From assembly GCA_003354025.1 (NCBI GenBank), contig PIVU01000013.1, positions 1 to 40,333 of the forward strand: 40,333 bases of DNA, given 5' to 3'. The position numbers and the translations under genes are program-made. The notes under the pieces were generated by a model. That model searched no databases. It saw only the letters and a list, made by a program, of their open reading frames with translations, and had not been told where the DNA came from. This document shows, piece after piece, positions 17,063-26,426 of the stretch (its first letter is position 1; every line of letters starts with the position of its first letter). The DNA comes from Nitrospirota bacterium. GTDB taxonomy: Bacteria > Nitrospirota > Thermodesulfovibrionia > UBA6902.

Positions 17063-20000
17063 CTAATCCTGTTTCTGCGACTCTCGGTAAATGATCTTTG
17101 CTAAATCAGCAATCGTTGAAAATTCAAACACATTATGAATGGAAAGTTCCACCTGAAGGTCACGCCGCACCCACGCTATAAGTCTCATAGCAAGTAAAGA
17201 GTGTCCTCCCAGGTCAAAAAAATCATCATCCCTTCCAATGTCTTCACGTTTAAATATTTCTCTCCATATCTTTATTAACTTTGCTTCCTGCAATGACTGA
17301 TAAGGTGAAAAACTTCTCTCCTGATCGGTTCGGCCTGCAGATGGATCCGGAAGAGCCTGCCTGTCAATCTTTCCGTTTGGTGACAGCGGAAATGCCTCCA
17401 TAAGAACGAATGCTGACGGGACCATGTAGTCAGGCAAATTTTTCTTTAGTACATTTCTGAGTTCGCCTGTTATGTCTTTCGATTTATCTTTTACGAGGAC
17501 ATAGCTTACAAGACGCTTCTCACCGTCATTCTCTTCCCTGGCAATAACCAGCGCTCCCGTAACTTCAGGGTGCCGGACAAGTACCGATTCGATTTCTCCA
17601 GGCTCAATCCGATAACCCCTCACCTTAACCTGGTTGTCAATTCTTCCAATAAATTCGATATTACCGTCAGGTAAATAACGCGCCTTATCACCGCTTATAT
17701 ATAAACGTGCTCCCGTTTTCTTGCTGAATGGATTGGGAATAAACTTTTCATAAGTCAATTCAGGCCGGTTGTAATACTCTCTGGCAAGGCCGTCGCCGCC
17801 TATATACAGTTCGCCCGACACACCAATGGGAAGCGGCTGAAGATGAGCATCCAGAATATAGACACGCGTATCAGATACCGGACGTCCGATTGGAACTGAA
17901 TCTCCCAGCTTTTCAGCATCAGTCACAGTATAGCAGCACGTAAATGTAGTGTTCTCGGTCGGACCATATCCGTTGATCAATTTACAATTCTCTGTTTTTT
18001 CTAAAAAACGCCGGACATGCGAAACGGATAATACATCACCTCCTGCCAGCAGGTTGCGAACGCTCTTTAAATCATCAATGCGCTCATCGGTCATTAAGTG
18101 AAACAGGCCGGCCGACAGCCATAATGTACTAACCTGATATTTCTGAATCACCTGTCCCAACTTCTCTAATGAGAGTTTGCCGGGAGGTGATATAATTAAC
18201 TTCGCACCATTGAGCAGACTTCCCCAAATTTCAAACGTTGACGCATCAAATGTGATAGGCGCAAACTGGAGAAAAACGTCTTTAGGAGATATGTCTACAT
18301 AATTAGGTTGATAAACCAGGCGAACTACCCCTCGATGTAAAACACTTATTCCTTTAGGTGTACCTGTTGAACCTGATGTATACATTACATAAGCCAGGTG
18401 TTCAGCTGAATTAACTATGAATGGATTGTCTTTCTTCTCCTGCTCAATCATCTTCCAGTCAGTATCCATGCAGATCATATGTGCTTTGCTTTCAGGAAGC
18501 TCTTTGGACTGCGTACTCTTCGTCAACAAGAGCGTTACCCCCGTATCCTCCAGCATAAAATGCAGACGTTCTTTCGGGTAATCCGGGTCAAGCGGTACAT
18601 ATGCACCTCCGGCTTTAAGAATAGCTAATATTCCTATTACCATATCCAGTGAACGCTCAATGCAGATACCAACCAAAACTTCGGGTTCCACTCCCTGAGA
18701 CTTCAGGTAATGGGCGAGCTGGTTTGCCTTGCCGTTTAGCTCTCCATATGATAATTCTTGACCGTCAAAGATCACTGCTGTGGAATCCGGGGTCCTCTGC
18801 ACCTGTTCTTCAAACAGCTCACGAATGCATTTATTCCCGGGATAGTCTGTACCTGTGTCATTCCACTCCACCAGTTGCCGGTGTTTTTCATCTTCCGTCA
18901 GGAATGACAATTCCGAAACCGGTCTGTCCGGATCGGCCAATATGCTTTCAAGAAGCATCTGAAAGTGCTGTATCAAGTTCCTGACTGTTCCGGCATCAAA
19001 CAGGTCAACACTATATTCAAATTCACCTGTCAATCTTCCCTCATCCTCAGTCATGGCAAGGGTTAAATCATATTTGGCCGTTTCATTATCTACATTAAGG
19101 AGCTTAAAAGTTAATCCTGCAAATTCCCGAACAAGTTCCGGTGTATTCTGAAGAACAAAGGACGTCTGAAACAGGGGTGAGAAAGTCATGTCCCGGCTGG
19201 ATTGAACTTTTTCAACCAGCACCTGGAACGGCAGGTCCTGATGTGCATAAGCATCAAGGGTCATTACCCTTACTCTTGACAATAACTCCCGAAAGCCTGG
19301 AGAACCTGTCAGATCAGTCCGCAGTGCCAGTGTATTTATAAAACAGCCGATCATATCATGAGTCTCAGGGTGATTACGACTGGCTATGGGAGATCCCGTA
19401 ACAATATCAGTCTGACCCGAGTAGCGGTACAGCAGTACCTGATACGCTGCCAGCAAAGTCATAAACAGCGTGGCGCCTTCCTGTGAGCTGAACTTTTTCA
19501 GCCTGTCAGTTAACTGCTCCGGGACAATGAAGTTTTCAGTACTTCCCCGAAAGCTTTGAACAGACGGCCGTCTATAATTTGCCGGCATGTTTAAGTTGCG
19601 GGGATATCCCTGGAGATGATCCATCCAGTAATCAACGTGCGGCCCCACTGCATCACTTTGCAGCCATTCCTGCTGCCACACTGCGTAATCATTATATTGA
19701 ACCGGCAGTGCCTCAAGAGTGGAGACCCTACCATGAGAAAATGCTTCATAAAGAGAGGCAAGTTCGCTAAAAAACACTGATAGAGACCATCCGTCACAAA
19801 CAATATGATGCATGACCAGTTGAAAGCAATACTCCTTCTCATTAAGCTTGAATACAGACACCCTCAAGCATGGTCCCTGTTGAAGATCAAAGGTCTTACA
19901 TGCTTCAGCGACCAGGAGTTCATTTAACTGTTTATGCTTTGGAGAATTCAAATCAATCCCGAACTGATCGCCCGACAAGGCATGAGGGATGTCGTTTCCG

Positions 20001-20359
20001 CTGAGGTCTTTAAGGGAAAAATCAAAGTCCATGTCAGGCTGGACAACCTGGATAGGGACATCCTCTTTTAAATAAAATACAGTCCGCAGTGCATCCTGTC
20101 TTCTGACTATTTCATGAATGGAATCTCTAAGGACTGCCAGATCAAGCTGTCCTCTAATATAAAATGCTCTATACGCGTTATAGACAGGTGAGTCAGGATA
20201 TAATTGATTAATAAACCACATTTGCTGCTGTGACGCCGATAAAGGGGCCGGGCCGCTCAAAGACCTGGGCTGAATACTCTCACGGGATGACATGGCTGCA
20301 GCACGGAATAGTGACTGCAGCAAATTATCGGAATTAGATTTATCCGTTGGGCTGTTCAT
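17063..20359 (-). CDS. Nonribosomal peptide synthetase C-A-PCP, valine-type code
   Basis: 1098 residues from the ATG at 20359, which starts 7 bases after the fkbH-like stop and has AAGGTGAG upstream; a longer reading from 20431 would overlap that gene. Domains: condensation (HHIVCDG, H184, H185, D189), adenylation (A3 SGSTGTPKG with S664; NGYGPTENTTF; A8 GYRIEPGEIE; A10 NGKIDRQALP), and carrier protein with S1054 in GGHS. It ends with no epimerization or thioesterase domain. The pocket code D705 A706 F709 W747 L771 G773 G797 T805 F806 differs at one position from the known Val code DAFWIGGTF. A start-of-line condensation with a carrier-bound prolyl-derived acyl group, followed by transfer to the Asn module, is a plausible role but is inferred from composition, not shown. 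Confidence 0.94.
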   Translation of the reverse strand: MNSPTDKSNSDNLLQSLFRAAAMSSRESIQPRSLSGPAPLSASQQQMWFINQLYPDSPVYNAYRAFYIRGQLDLAVLRDSIHEIVRRQDALRTVFYLKEDVPIQVVQPDMDFDFSLKDLSGNDIPHALSGDQFGIDLNSPKHKQLNELLVAEACKTFDLQQGPCLRVSVFKLNEKEYCFQLVMHHIVCDGWSLSVFFSELASLYEAFSHGRVSTLEALPVQYNDYAVWQQEWLQSDAVGPHVDYWMDHLQGYPRNLNMPANYRRPSVQSFRGSTENFIVPEQLTDRLKKFSSQEGATLFMTLLAAYQVLLYRYSGQTDIVTGSPIASRNHPETHDMIGCFINTLALRTDLTGSPGFRELLSRVRVMTLDAYAHQDLPFQVLVEKVQSSRDMTFSPLFQTSFVLQNTPELVREFAGLTFKLLNVDNETAKYDLTLAMTEDEGRLTGEFEYSVDLFDAGTVRNLIQHFQMLLESILADPDRPVSELSFLTEDEKHRQLVEWNDTGTDYPGNKCIRELFEEQVQRTPDSTAVIFDGQELSYGELNGKANQLAHYLKSQGVEPEVLVGICIERSLDMVIGILAILKAGGAYVPLDPDYPKERLHFMLEDTGVTLLLTKSTQSKELPESKAHMICMDTDWKMIEQEKKDNPFIVNSAEHLAYVMYTSGSTGTPKGISVLHRGVVRLVYQPNYVDISPKDVFLQFAPITFDASTFEIWGSLLNGAKLIISPPGKLSLEKLGQVIQKYQVSTLWLSAGLFHLMTDERIDDLKSVRNLLAGGDVLSVSHVRRFLEKTENCKLINGYGPTENTTFTCCYTVTDAEKLGDSVPIGRPVSDTRVYILDAHLQPLPIGVSGELYIGGDGLAREYYNRPELTYEKFIPNPFSKKTGARLYISGDKARYLPDGNIEFIGRIDNQVKVRGYRIEPGEIESVLVRHPEVTGALVIAREENDGEKRLVSYVLVKDKSKDITGELRNVLKKNLPDYMVPSAFVLMEAFPLSPNGKIDRQALPDPSAGRTDQERSFSPYQSLQEAKLIKIWREIFKREDIGRDDDFFDLGGHSLLAMRLIAWVRRDLQVELSIHNVFEFSTIADLAKIIYRESQKQD

Positions 20360-20366
20360 ATTGGGG

Positions 20367-21455
20367 TCACTCACCTTTTCCGACCTCCACATAATCGGGA
20401 ACAGATGGAACATGCTCAAGACTGTTTTCAAGAGTAATCAGACCGTTTACTTTAGACACCTCTTGAAAACCGGCAAAACGGTATGTAATTTCCATCATCC
20501 TGTTCCGGCCATTGGGCATAAACTCAGCCCGTAAACGCATTTTCTTTTCTTTTGCGATCTGCATTATATAGTTCAACATTATTGACCCCACCCCCCGGGA
20601 CATGACACGGCAGGACATTAAAAGGAGTTTAATCGTCCATACTTCAGCAGTTTTTTCTATCATGGCCAAACCAATATGTCCGTAACTTCCATACTTGTCA
20701 TCAAGCTTGGCCATTAACAGCATATGCCAGTCCGATTGACGAAAGTTATTTAATTCATCGTATGAATATGTATAGCCCGTCGCATTTAGCTGGTTAGTAC
20801 GCACAGTCAACTCTTCAGCTCGATGAAGGTCATCCTCTGCCGCGTTAAATATCTTCAGCTTCATCCCAAGTGACGCAAGGAACTCATCCTTGGGACCAAT
20901 AAACTCCTCTTCCTTTATGTTTCGCCTTATATCATCAAGATACATCTGCCTTCTTAAGCGGGAATCGCTCGTGACAAACCTGGGATTAAATTCAGGCATA
21001 TCCGGCAGTCCGTCAATACTATCAGCTGCAATACACATTACTTCCGGGAAAGATGCATTAACTTCCTCTCTTTCAAACGGCTGATCATCAATAAGTGCAA
21101 TTGCGTTTACAGAAATATTTAAAGACCCGGCGATCTTCTTAATATATGAAGACTTGGGGTTCCAGCCGATTTGCGGGTATAAAAAGTACTCAAGAAGCCC
21201 CAACTCCCTTAACTTCTCCATGGCAGTATCATAGTCATTTCTACTGGCTATTGACTGTACTATCCCCCGGGAGTCAAGTGTGCGAATAATTCCCACTGCA
21301 ATATCACGGATAATAACACTCTTATCCTCAAGCAGTACTCCCTGCCAGATTGTATTATCAAGGTCCCATACAACACACTTGATATTATTCTGCCTTTCAT
21401 CAACTTTATTTAAAGACATATTCGAAGGTTTGTCAGAAGACATACTATTCATCAT
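20367..21455 (-). CDS. FkbH-like glyceryl transferase/phosphatase
   Basis: 362 residues. A HAD-fold part with CVVWDLDNTIW, SRNDY, NPKS and IDDQPFEREEV is followed by a GNAT-like acyltransferase part ending in LLMSCRVMSRGVGSIM. This two-part layout is that of FkbH, which takes 1,3-bisphosphoglycerate, removes phosphate and loads D-glycerate on a carrier protein as the first step to hydroxymalonyl- or methoxymalonyl-ACP. The neighbours FkbI-, FkbJ- and FkbK-like complete the set. It starts 17 bases after the dehydrogenase stop with a weak ribosome site; an ATG nine bases downstream is an alternative start. Confidence 0.92.
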   Translation of the reverse strand: MMNSMSSDKPSNMSLNKVDERQNNIKCVVWDLDNTIWQGVLLEDKSVIIRDIAVGIIRTLDSRGIVQSIASRNDYDTAMEKLRELGLLEYFLYPQIGWNPKSSYIKKIAGSLNISVNAIALIDDQPFEREEVNASFPEVMCIAADSIDGLPDMPEFNPRFVTSDSRLRRQMYLDDIRRNIKEEEFIGPKDEFLASLGMKLKIFNAAEDDLHRAEELTVRTNQLNATGYTYSYDELNNFRQSDWHMLLMAKLDDKYGSYGHIGLAMIEKTAEVWTIKLLLMSCRVMSRGVGSIMLNYIMQIAKEKKMRLRAEFMPNGRNRMMEITYRFAGFQEVSKVNGLITLENSLEHVPSVPDYVEVGKGE

Positions 21456-21472
21456 CTCAATTCAGACTATTA

Positions 21473-22615
21473 TTAGTCCGCATATTCACGATATGCGTAA
21501 TCAGCAATCTTTATCTGATGTATCTGGCTTGTGCCTTCAATTATTTCCATTATCTTGGCATCACGGAGATGTCTCTGTACCGGATGGTCACTGCTGCATC
21601 CAATGGCCCCGTGAATCTGTACAGCATCATTGGCAATGTTGAAGGCCATTTTCGAGGTAAAGTATTTTGCTACCATGATCTCCATAATAGCATTCTGGTC
21701 TCCCTCTTCCTGCATCTGCCCGGCCTGATAACAGAGCAGTCTGCCTGCTTTGAGGTTAACGGTCATGTCCGCAATCATTGCCTGAATTAGCTGGTGGTTT
21801 TTTAATAAATCACCGAATTGTTTTCTCGTACTTACATGATTAACACAGGCGTCAAGGCATGCCTGTCCAATGCCCACACATCCCCATGCAATGCTGTACC
21901 GTCCCAGATTAAGGGCTGTGATACCGACTGGAACAAACCCGAAACCAACCTTGCCGACAATGTTGTCCTGCGGCACAGAACAGTTATCAAAATGCAGTTC
22001 CGCAAGCATCGAAGCTCTGACACCGAGTACTCCTTCCATCGGTGTTTGAGTAAAACCGGGGGACCCCTTTTCTACCAGGACGGCAGACAGCTTGCCCCTT
22101 CTCTTGCCGAATACAAGGAACAGGTCAGCTATCTGACCGAGTGTAATCCATTTTTTATGTCCCTTTACAATAAATGCAGAATCATCAGCCTCTTCAAAAG
22201 TGGTCTCAATATGCATTGCGTCACTGCCGAATTCCGGTTCAGTAAGTGCGAATGCTGCAATAGTTTCACCGGAGGCTATTTTTCCAAGCCAGCGCTCTTT
22301 CTGCTCCTGGCTCCCCCACTTTAAAAGAGTCAGTGCCACCATGTTCTGCATCATCATAAAGCCCCTGACTGAAGCGCAGCCCCTGCCTAGTTCTTCATTA
22401 AGCAGACCATATGTGAGAAAGTCCATGCCCCTGCCTCCATACTCTTCGGGCAGTACCGCACCGAGATATCCACGGGACGCCATCTTCGCAATAATATCGT
22501 CAGGCAGTCGTGCTTCCCTGTCGTACCGGTTTGCATTGGGAATGACTTCATTGCCTACAAACTCCCTGAATGAAGCCTGGTCCGTTTTCTGCTGCTCACT
22601 CAGTTTTATATCCAT
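21473..22615 (-). CDS. FkbI-like acyl-CoA dehydrogenase
   Basis: 380 residues. Family motifs: EEYGGRGMDFLTYGLLNEELGRG, AFALTEPEFGSD, GHKKWITLGQIADLFLVFG, RKQFGDLLKNHQLIQ and the C-terminal IEGTSQIHQIKIAD that holds the expected base region. In the FkbH-K route this enzyme takes part in oxidising glyceryl-ACP to the aldehyde/acid stage of hydroxymalonyl-ACP. It is a different lineage from the prolyl dehydrogenase at 11148: the NAPxADxF and AHxxxCxIP signatures of that gene are absent. AGAGG lies 7 bases before the ATG. Gap to the upstream carrier gene is 54 bases. Confidence 0.9.
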   Translation of the reverse strand: MDIKLSEQQKTDQASFREFVGNEVIPNANRYDREARLPDDIIAKMASRGYLGAVLPEEYGGRGMDFLTYGLLNEELGRGCASVRGFMMMQNMVALTLLKWGSQEQKERWLGKIASGETIAAFALTEPEFGSDAMHIETTFEEADDSAFIVKGHKKWITLGQIADLFLVFGKRRGKLSAVLVEKGSPGFTQTPMEGVLGVRASMLAELHFDNCSVPQDNIVGKVGFGFVPVGITALNLGRYSIAWGCVGIGQACLDACVNHVSTRKQFGDLLKNHQLIQAMIADMTVNLKAGRLLCYQAGQMQEEGDQNAIMEIMVAKYFTSKMAFNIANDAVQIHGAIGCSSDHPVQRHLRDAKIMEIIEGTSQIHQIKIADYAYREYAD

Positions 22616-22669
22616 TGTCCACCTCTTGTGGTTTATTTATCCTGATTAGAGCGTTGATTCTATTTGCGT

Positions 22670-22903
22670 TTATACCTTGCTGCCGATTAATTTCACCATC
22701 GCGTTAATTGTCCTGAAATTGTCAAGCTTCAGGTCCTCGTTTTCTATTGTTATTGAAAATTCCTTTTCCAGGAACGTAATAAGCTGCATGGCAAACAGAG
22801 AATTTACAAGGCCACCGCCAAAGATGTCCGTATCATCCTTAACCTCCTGGTTACGAATATAGCGGGAGAGAAAGGTTTGTATTTTTTCTTTGCTGTTGTT
22901 CAT
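22670..22903 (-). CDS. FkbJ-like acyl carrier protein
   Basis: 77 residues. The phosphopantetheine site is S35 in GGGLVNSLFAMQL; the VNSLFAMQL form is typical of FkbJ-type carriers rather than the DSL of most carriers. AGGA lies 10 bases before the ATG. It sits between the FkbK-like and FkbI-like genes, the usual company. It should carry glycerate and its oxidised products. Confidence 0.9.
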   Translation of the reverse strand: MNNSKEKIQTFLSRYIRNQEVKDDTDIFGGGLVNSLFAMQLITFLEKEFSITIENEDLKLDNFRTINAMVKLIGSKV

Positions 22904-22933
22904 ATCACATTCATCCTATTTCAAATTAACCTG

Positions 22934-23791
22934 TTACTCGAAGTATTCATAAAACCCCCTACCGCTCTTGCGGCCGTACAAACCGTCATCGACCATTTTT
23001 TGCAGCAATGCGCACGGCCGGTACTTGCTGTCTTTAAAACTGTCACGAAGAGACTCAAGGGAATAAAGGATAGTGTCAAGCCCAATCAGGTCAGCTGTTT
23101 CCAGCGGCCCCATTTTATGTCCGAAACATTCCCTGAATATCCTGTCCACATCTTCTGCATTTGAAACCTGCTCCTGCAAAAGATATATCGCTTCATTAAT
23201 GGTTAACATCAGTACCCTGTTGGAAACAAATCCGGGAGAATCGTTTACAACAATCGCTTCTTTGCCCATTTGTTTCAGAAACCTCTTTGCAGCTTCTATT
23301 GTGTCTTCCGATGTATGACGGCCCCGAATAACTTCTACCGCAGGTTTCATGGGCACAGGGTTCATAAAATGCATACCAACTACTTTAGAATCTCTTCCAG
23401 TCAGTGCAGCTATTTTTGATATGGGGATTGTTGATGTATTGACCGCAAAACAACATTCTTCAGGGCATATTTTGTCCAGCTTCGGATATACTTCCGCCTT
23501 TATAGCCCAGCGTTCAGTTACGTTTTCTACAATGAAATCAACTTTATTAAGTCTCTCATAATCGGTAGTAAAATTAATAGATTCAAGTATTTCCTCGGGA
23601 GAGGGGATATCACCACTTTTGTTAAAGAGCTTTTGCATGCGAATTTCATCTTTTATTTTTTTTGCCGATCGATCCAGAATCTCTTCTGTATTATCTACCA
23701 GAACTACTTTGTGTCCTGTCTGAGACAGGTTCAATGAAACCCCGGTCCCCATCACGCCGGCTCCGATAACACCTATGCTTTTAAACTCCAT
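22934..23791 (-). CDS. FkbK-like 3-hydroxyacyl-CoA dehydrogenase
   Basis: 285 residues from the ATG at 23791 (MEFKSIGV), which has AGGA six bases upstream; an ATG six bases earlier and a TTG at 23806 are less likely. The N-terminus has the NAD-binding [11 protein letters not shown]. Also visible are [47 protein letters not shown] and the closing [12 protein letters not shown]. In methoxymalonyl/hydroxymalonyl-ACP routes the enzyme oxidises the C3 hydroxyl of glyceryl-ACP. It follows a terminator-like hairpin and leads the FkbK-J-I-H-NRPS-radical SAM run. A primary fatty-acid role is unlikely given the tight spacing with the carrier protein. Confidence 0.91.
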   Translation of the reverse strand: MEFKSIGVIGAGVMGTGVSLNLSQTGHKVVLVDNTEEILDRSAKKIKDEIRMQKLFNKSGDIPSPEEILESINFTTDYERLNKVDFIVENVTERWAIKAEVYPKLDKICPEECCFAVNTSTIPISKIAALTGRDSKVVGMHFMNPVPMKPAVEVIRGRHTSEDTIEAAKRFLKQMGKEAIVVNDSPGFVSNRVLMLTINEAIYLLQEQVSNAEDVDRIFRECFGHKMGPLETADLIGLDTILYSLESLRDSFKDSKYRPCALLQKMVDDGLYGRKSGRGFYEYFE

Positions 23792-23843
23792 TTTCATTCC
23801 TGACAAATAAAGGCCTTTTATATTTATTTACATTCTACTATAC

Positions 23844-23867
23844 AAAAAAAAACTTTACATCTGTAAA
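23844..23867 (-). terminator. Hairpin with T-run after the chorismatase-like gene
   Basis: On the minus strand, TTTACAGATGTAAAG is followed by nine T. The stem is 5 to 6 bp and A+T-rich, so termination may be partial. It starts 8 bases after the stop of the gene at 23875 and precedes the FkbK-like gene, so it could split the leftward run into two units or lower expression of the second. Confidence 0.5.
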
Positions 23868-23874
23868 TCACTCC

Positions 23875-25038
23875 CTAGCAGAATGGAGAAAAAGTGCCTT
23901 CATCTGCTTCTGATATGGCAATCCCCTCAATTTCAATCAACCAGGACGGCCTGCACACATTACCCCGAACTATCACACGAGGAAGACCATCAGGTACAAC
24001 CTCGTCCAGGAGTTCATCAATACCGTCATAGCTAATATCTTCACGTAAATATATTATCAGCATTTTCATGTCGCCCATATCTGAGCCATGGGGACTGAGC
24101 AGTGATTGAATATTCTCCATTGTTCTGACTGCCTGTTTCTCGATATTGCCCGGATAGATTACTTCCCCTTCTGTATCAATACTTGCAGTCCCTGAAATAT
24201 ACAGGTGTGTCCTGTCACCATACCGGATTTTAGTTCCCCTTTCGAATGTAACTCCATATTGATGGGTCGGAGGCATGTTGTCCGGTGCAGTCATATATTC
24301 AATCTGTGACCGCTCCAGTCCCATAACCGCCAGCGAGTCAACATTAACAAGATGGGAGGAGTTTTCAAATGCAGAACCTATTCCTGTACTGGCAATAGTA
24401 TGAGTTTCTTCGGTCATACCGATAGAAGAAAACATTTCTCTTCTTGCTTTCACAAATCCTGCATAGTTCTCATCAATATTATTTACGTAGCACCAGGTTC
24501 GGATAACATCATCTTTCAACTTCATGCCCTTAAATTTCATCTTATATGAAAGCGCATTAAATATTTCCTGAGTCTGCTGCTCCGATGTTCCGGCAGTAAT
24601 CGGGAGGTTCTTCAGCCAGAGAGACCTGTATCCGCCATGATAAACGAGCAGTTCATCCTCCGATATTTTTGTTTTCATTACGGCATTATCAGATTTAATA
24701 TGATAAGACTCCATAGCGATTCTGCTTCCTGATGCCGGAGACTGTCCAATTAACGAGTAAAAAACAGGCACTTCTCTTTGGTTAAGAAACTGCCGGAGTG
24801 GCGCAGCCTCAGTTAATATGTCATTAATGTAAAATCGTATATATATTTCTGTATCAACACTCAAACCGTATTGCAGCATACATTCAGAATACAGTGCGAA
24901 CAGAGACCTGATATCGTCGGTAATATTATTCCCCTTTAACAATTCCATAGTCAGAAATGACTCTGTACCATGAGGCGTAGAAAACTGAGAAATGCGGGGC
25001 ATGATATCATTTCTCTGTGAGTTTACTTTAATTACCAT
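23875..25038 (-). CDS. Chorismatase/RidA-fold two-domain protein
   Basis: 387 residues. The C-terminal half is RidA-like: LYISGTASID, a QAVRTMENIQSLL helix, and a final CRPSWLIEIEG with Glu around 369-371. Before it, RTWCYVNNIDENYAGFVKARREMF, a THTIASTGIGSAF stretch and HQYGVTFERGT follow the layout of chorismatases FkbO and Hyg5, which cut chorismate to hydroxybenzoate or dihydroxycyclohexadiene products. Whether this protein binds chorismate is not decidable by eye; a non-hydrolytic or imine-handling RidA role is the alternative. AGGAG lies 7 bases before the ATG, and the start is one base after the upstream stop, so it is translated together with the beta-propeller-like gene. Confidence 0.72.
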   Translation of the reverse strand: MVIKVNSQRNDIMPRISQFSTPHGTESFLTMELLKGNNITDDIRSLFALYSECMLQYGLSVDTEIYIRFYINDILTEAAPLRQFLNQREVPVFYSLIGQSPASGSRIAMESYHIKSDNAVMKTKISEDELLVYHGGYRSLWLKNLPITAGTSEQQTQEIFNALSYKMKFKGMKLKDDVIRTWCYVNNIDENYAGFVKARREMFSSIGMTEETHTIASTGIGSAFENSSHLVNVDSLAVMGLERSQIEYMTAPDNMPPTHQYGVTFERGTKIRYGDRTHLYISGTASIDTEGEVIYPGNIEKQAVRTMENIQSLLSPHGSDMGDMKMLIIYLREDISYDGIDELLDEVVPDGLPRVIVRGNVCRPSWLIEIEGIAISEADEGTFSPFC

Positions 25039-25039
25039 A

Positions 25040-26386
25040 CTATTCTCCTATAGACCGAGTATGTCCAACATCACTATATCTTTCGGGCATATAAAGCGGT
25101 ATCTTTAGATCAAGAACCTTGTTGTTCTCAACATCATAGACAGAAAAACACTCTGAGTTTCCAAGCACAATATATTTTCCGTCCGTGCTCGGGTTTATCA
25201 TGAAGCATGATTCAGAGTATACCGGGCAAATTGCATTTCCGGTATGAGATAGATCAATAGTAGGAGCTTTAAAAAGCTCGATTCGTCGCCAAAGGGTCAT
25301 ATCATCCGCATTTATTAATTCCAGATAATTCGGGAAATTTGTAGCAGCAATTACCGTGCGGTTCTCATATCTAAATACTGCATGCTGTCTTATGCGGAAT
25401 AAATCTTCTTCCGAGTATTTTCCAACAATGACCGTACGGCCGTCCTGGATTTTTAACTTAAATATGGCAGATGGGCCTTCCAGCATAAGTCCACCCGGTG
25501 CAGGACATATGTTATGAGCAGAAGTATAAAATACATCGGGATCAACAGGATCAAATTCGAAGTGGCCAAGCACTGGAACAGAGATATCTGTTTTCCAATG
25601 TTTTTTTAACTGCAAGTCCACTGTAACCAGACCATATGTTATTATACCGCCTTCGTTACTCATCCTATATCCCTCCGGATTCTCCGCCAAAGTAACTGGA
25701 GGATAAGGGACGTTCAAGTCCCACTTGAACGGTGCAAATACCGCATATCTGCCCGAGGGTGAACATGTGATTTGATGATTTTCATCTCCACTTCTTAATG
25801 AGTACTGAATTTCACTTTGCAAACTTTCAGTATCGATCCAGCCTACTTCACATTCAGTCGATTCACTATTTCCTTTTTTTATGTTTATTGCATCCATGAA
25901 GGGCCATCTAAGAAACATCCAGTGTTTATTGTCCGGACTGAAACTGCCTGTAGATGTGTAACACATAAGCCGAGTGTCATAATCCTCCGGGAATATGTGT
26001 GCTTCTCCAGATGAAATATCAATGATGTAAACGCAGAAGCCATTATAGTTGTCACTCACATTAATAAAAAGCTTCCCGTTACGAGATAGGTGGGCAACAT
26101 GGGACCTCATAAGGTGATCATTGCAGTATATTTCGTGATCGTTAATTCCAGGCGGCAGCTTGTCTACATCAATATGCCGTTCAAGCATTTCAACAGCTCT
26201 TGGCGCCTTTACAGCGGGGAATGTCCATCGGTCTATAATTTTTTTAGATAAATCAATAATATCTACCAAATTGACTTCAGGACCGGTCCTGCAGGCAGTA
26301 AAGTGCACTTCAATTTCGGGGAGTCCCGGAATATCGGCAAGGGAAATACTCTCATGATTTGCCTGTAATGGTCTCAAGTGTGTCAT
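25040..26386 (-). CDS. Protein of unknown function, beta-propeller-like
   Basis: 448 residues. I do not recognise the family. Recurrent blade-like strings such as LSRNGKLFINVSD, SFSPDNKHWMFL, CSPSGRYAVF, FEFDPVDPDVFY and STDGKYIVLGNSECFSVYDVEN alternate with short turns, as in WD40/YVTN-type propellers. There is no signal peptide or membrane segment, so it is likely cytoplasmic. It is first in the leftward unit with the chorismatase-like gene one base downstream. A binding or enzymatic role on the product, or on an intermediate, is possible; nothing in the sequence fixes it. No clear ribosome site precedes the ATG at 26386. Confidence 0.7.
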   Translation of the reverse strand: MTHLRPLQANHESISLADIPGLPEIEVHFTACRTGPEVNLVDIIDLSKKIIDRWTFPAVKAPRAVEMLERHIDVDKLPPGINDHEIYCNDHLMRSHVAHLSRNGKLFINVSDNYNGFCVYIIDISSGEAHIFPEDYDTRLMCYTSTGSFSPDNKHWMFLRWPFMDAINIKKGNSESTECEVGWIDTESLQSEIQYSLRSGDENHQITCSPSGRYAVFAPFKWDLNVPYPPVTLAENPEGYRMSNEGGIITYGLVTVDLQLKKHWKTDISVPVLGHFEFDPVDPDVFYTSAHNICPAPGGLMLEGPSAIFKLKIQDGRTVIVGKYSEEDLFRIRQHAVFRYENRTVIAATNFPNYLELINADDMTLWRRIELFKAPTIDLSHTGNAICPVYSESCFMINPSTDGKYIVLGNSECFSVYDVENNKVLDLKIPLYMPERYSDVGHTRSIGE

Positions 26387-26408
26387 GTATAGTTAAGTGT
26401 GAAAGATT

Positions 26409-26426
26409 TTAACGATTTACCGTTAA
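26409..26426. promoter_or_regulatory. Inverted repeat upstream of the beta-propeller-like gene, operator-like
   Basis: TTAACG (26409-26414) and CGTTAA (26421-26426) are exact reverse complements around a 6-base spacer, 23 bases before the start at 26386. A GATAAT hexamer on the minus strand about 25 bases further up could be a -10 box, which would place the repeat near the transcription start, a usual position for a repressor site. The -35 is unclear. Confidence 0.35.

Noticed and set aside
20360-20431. Longer start for the valine-type NRPS
   Set aside because: It would overlap the fkbH-like gene by 65 bases and add residues unrelated to condensation domains; the ATG at 20359 has AAGGTGAG upstream.
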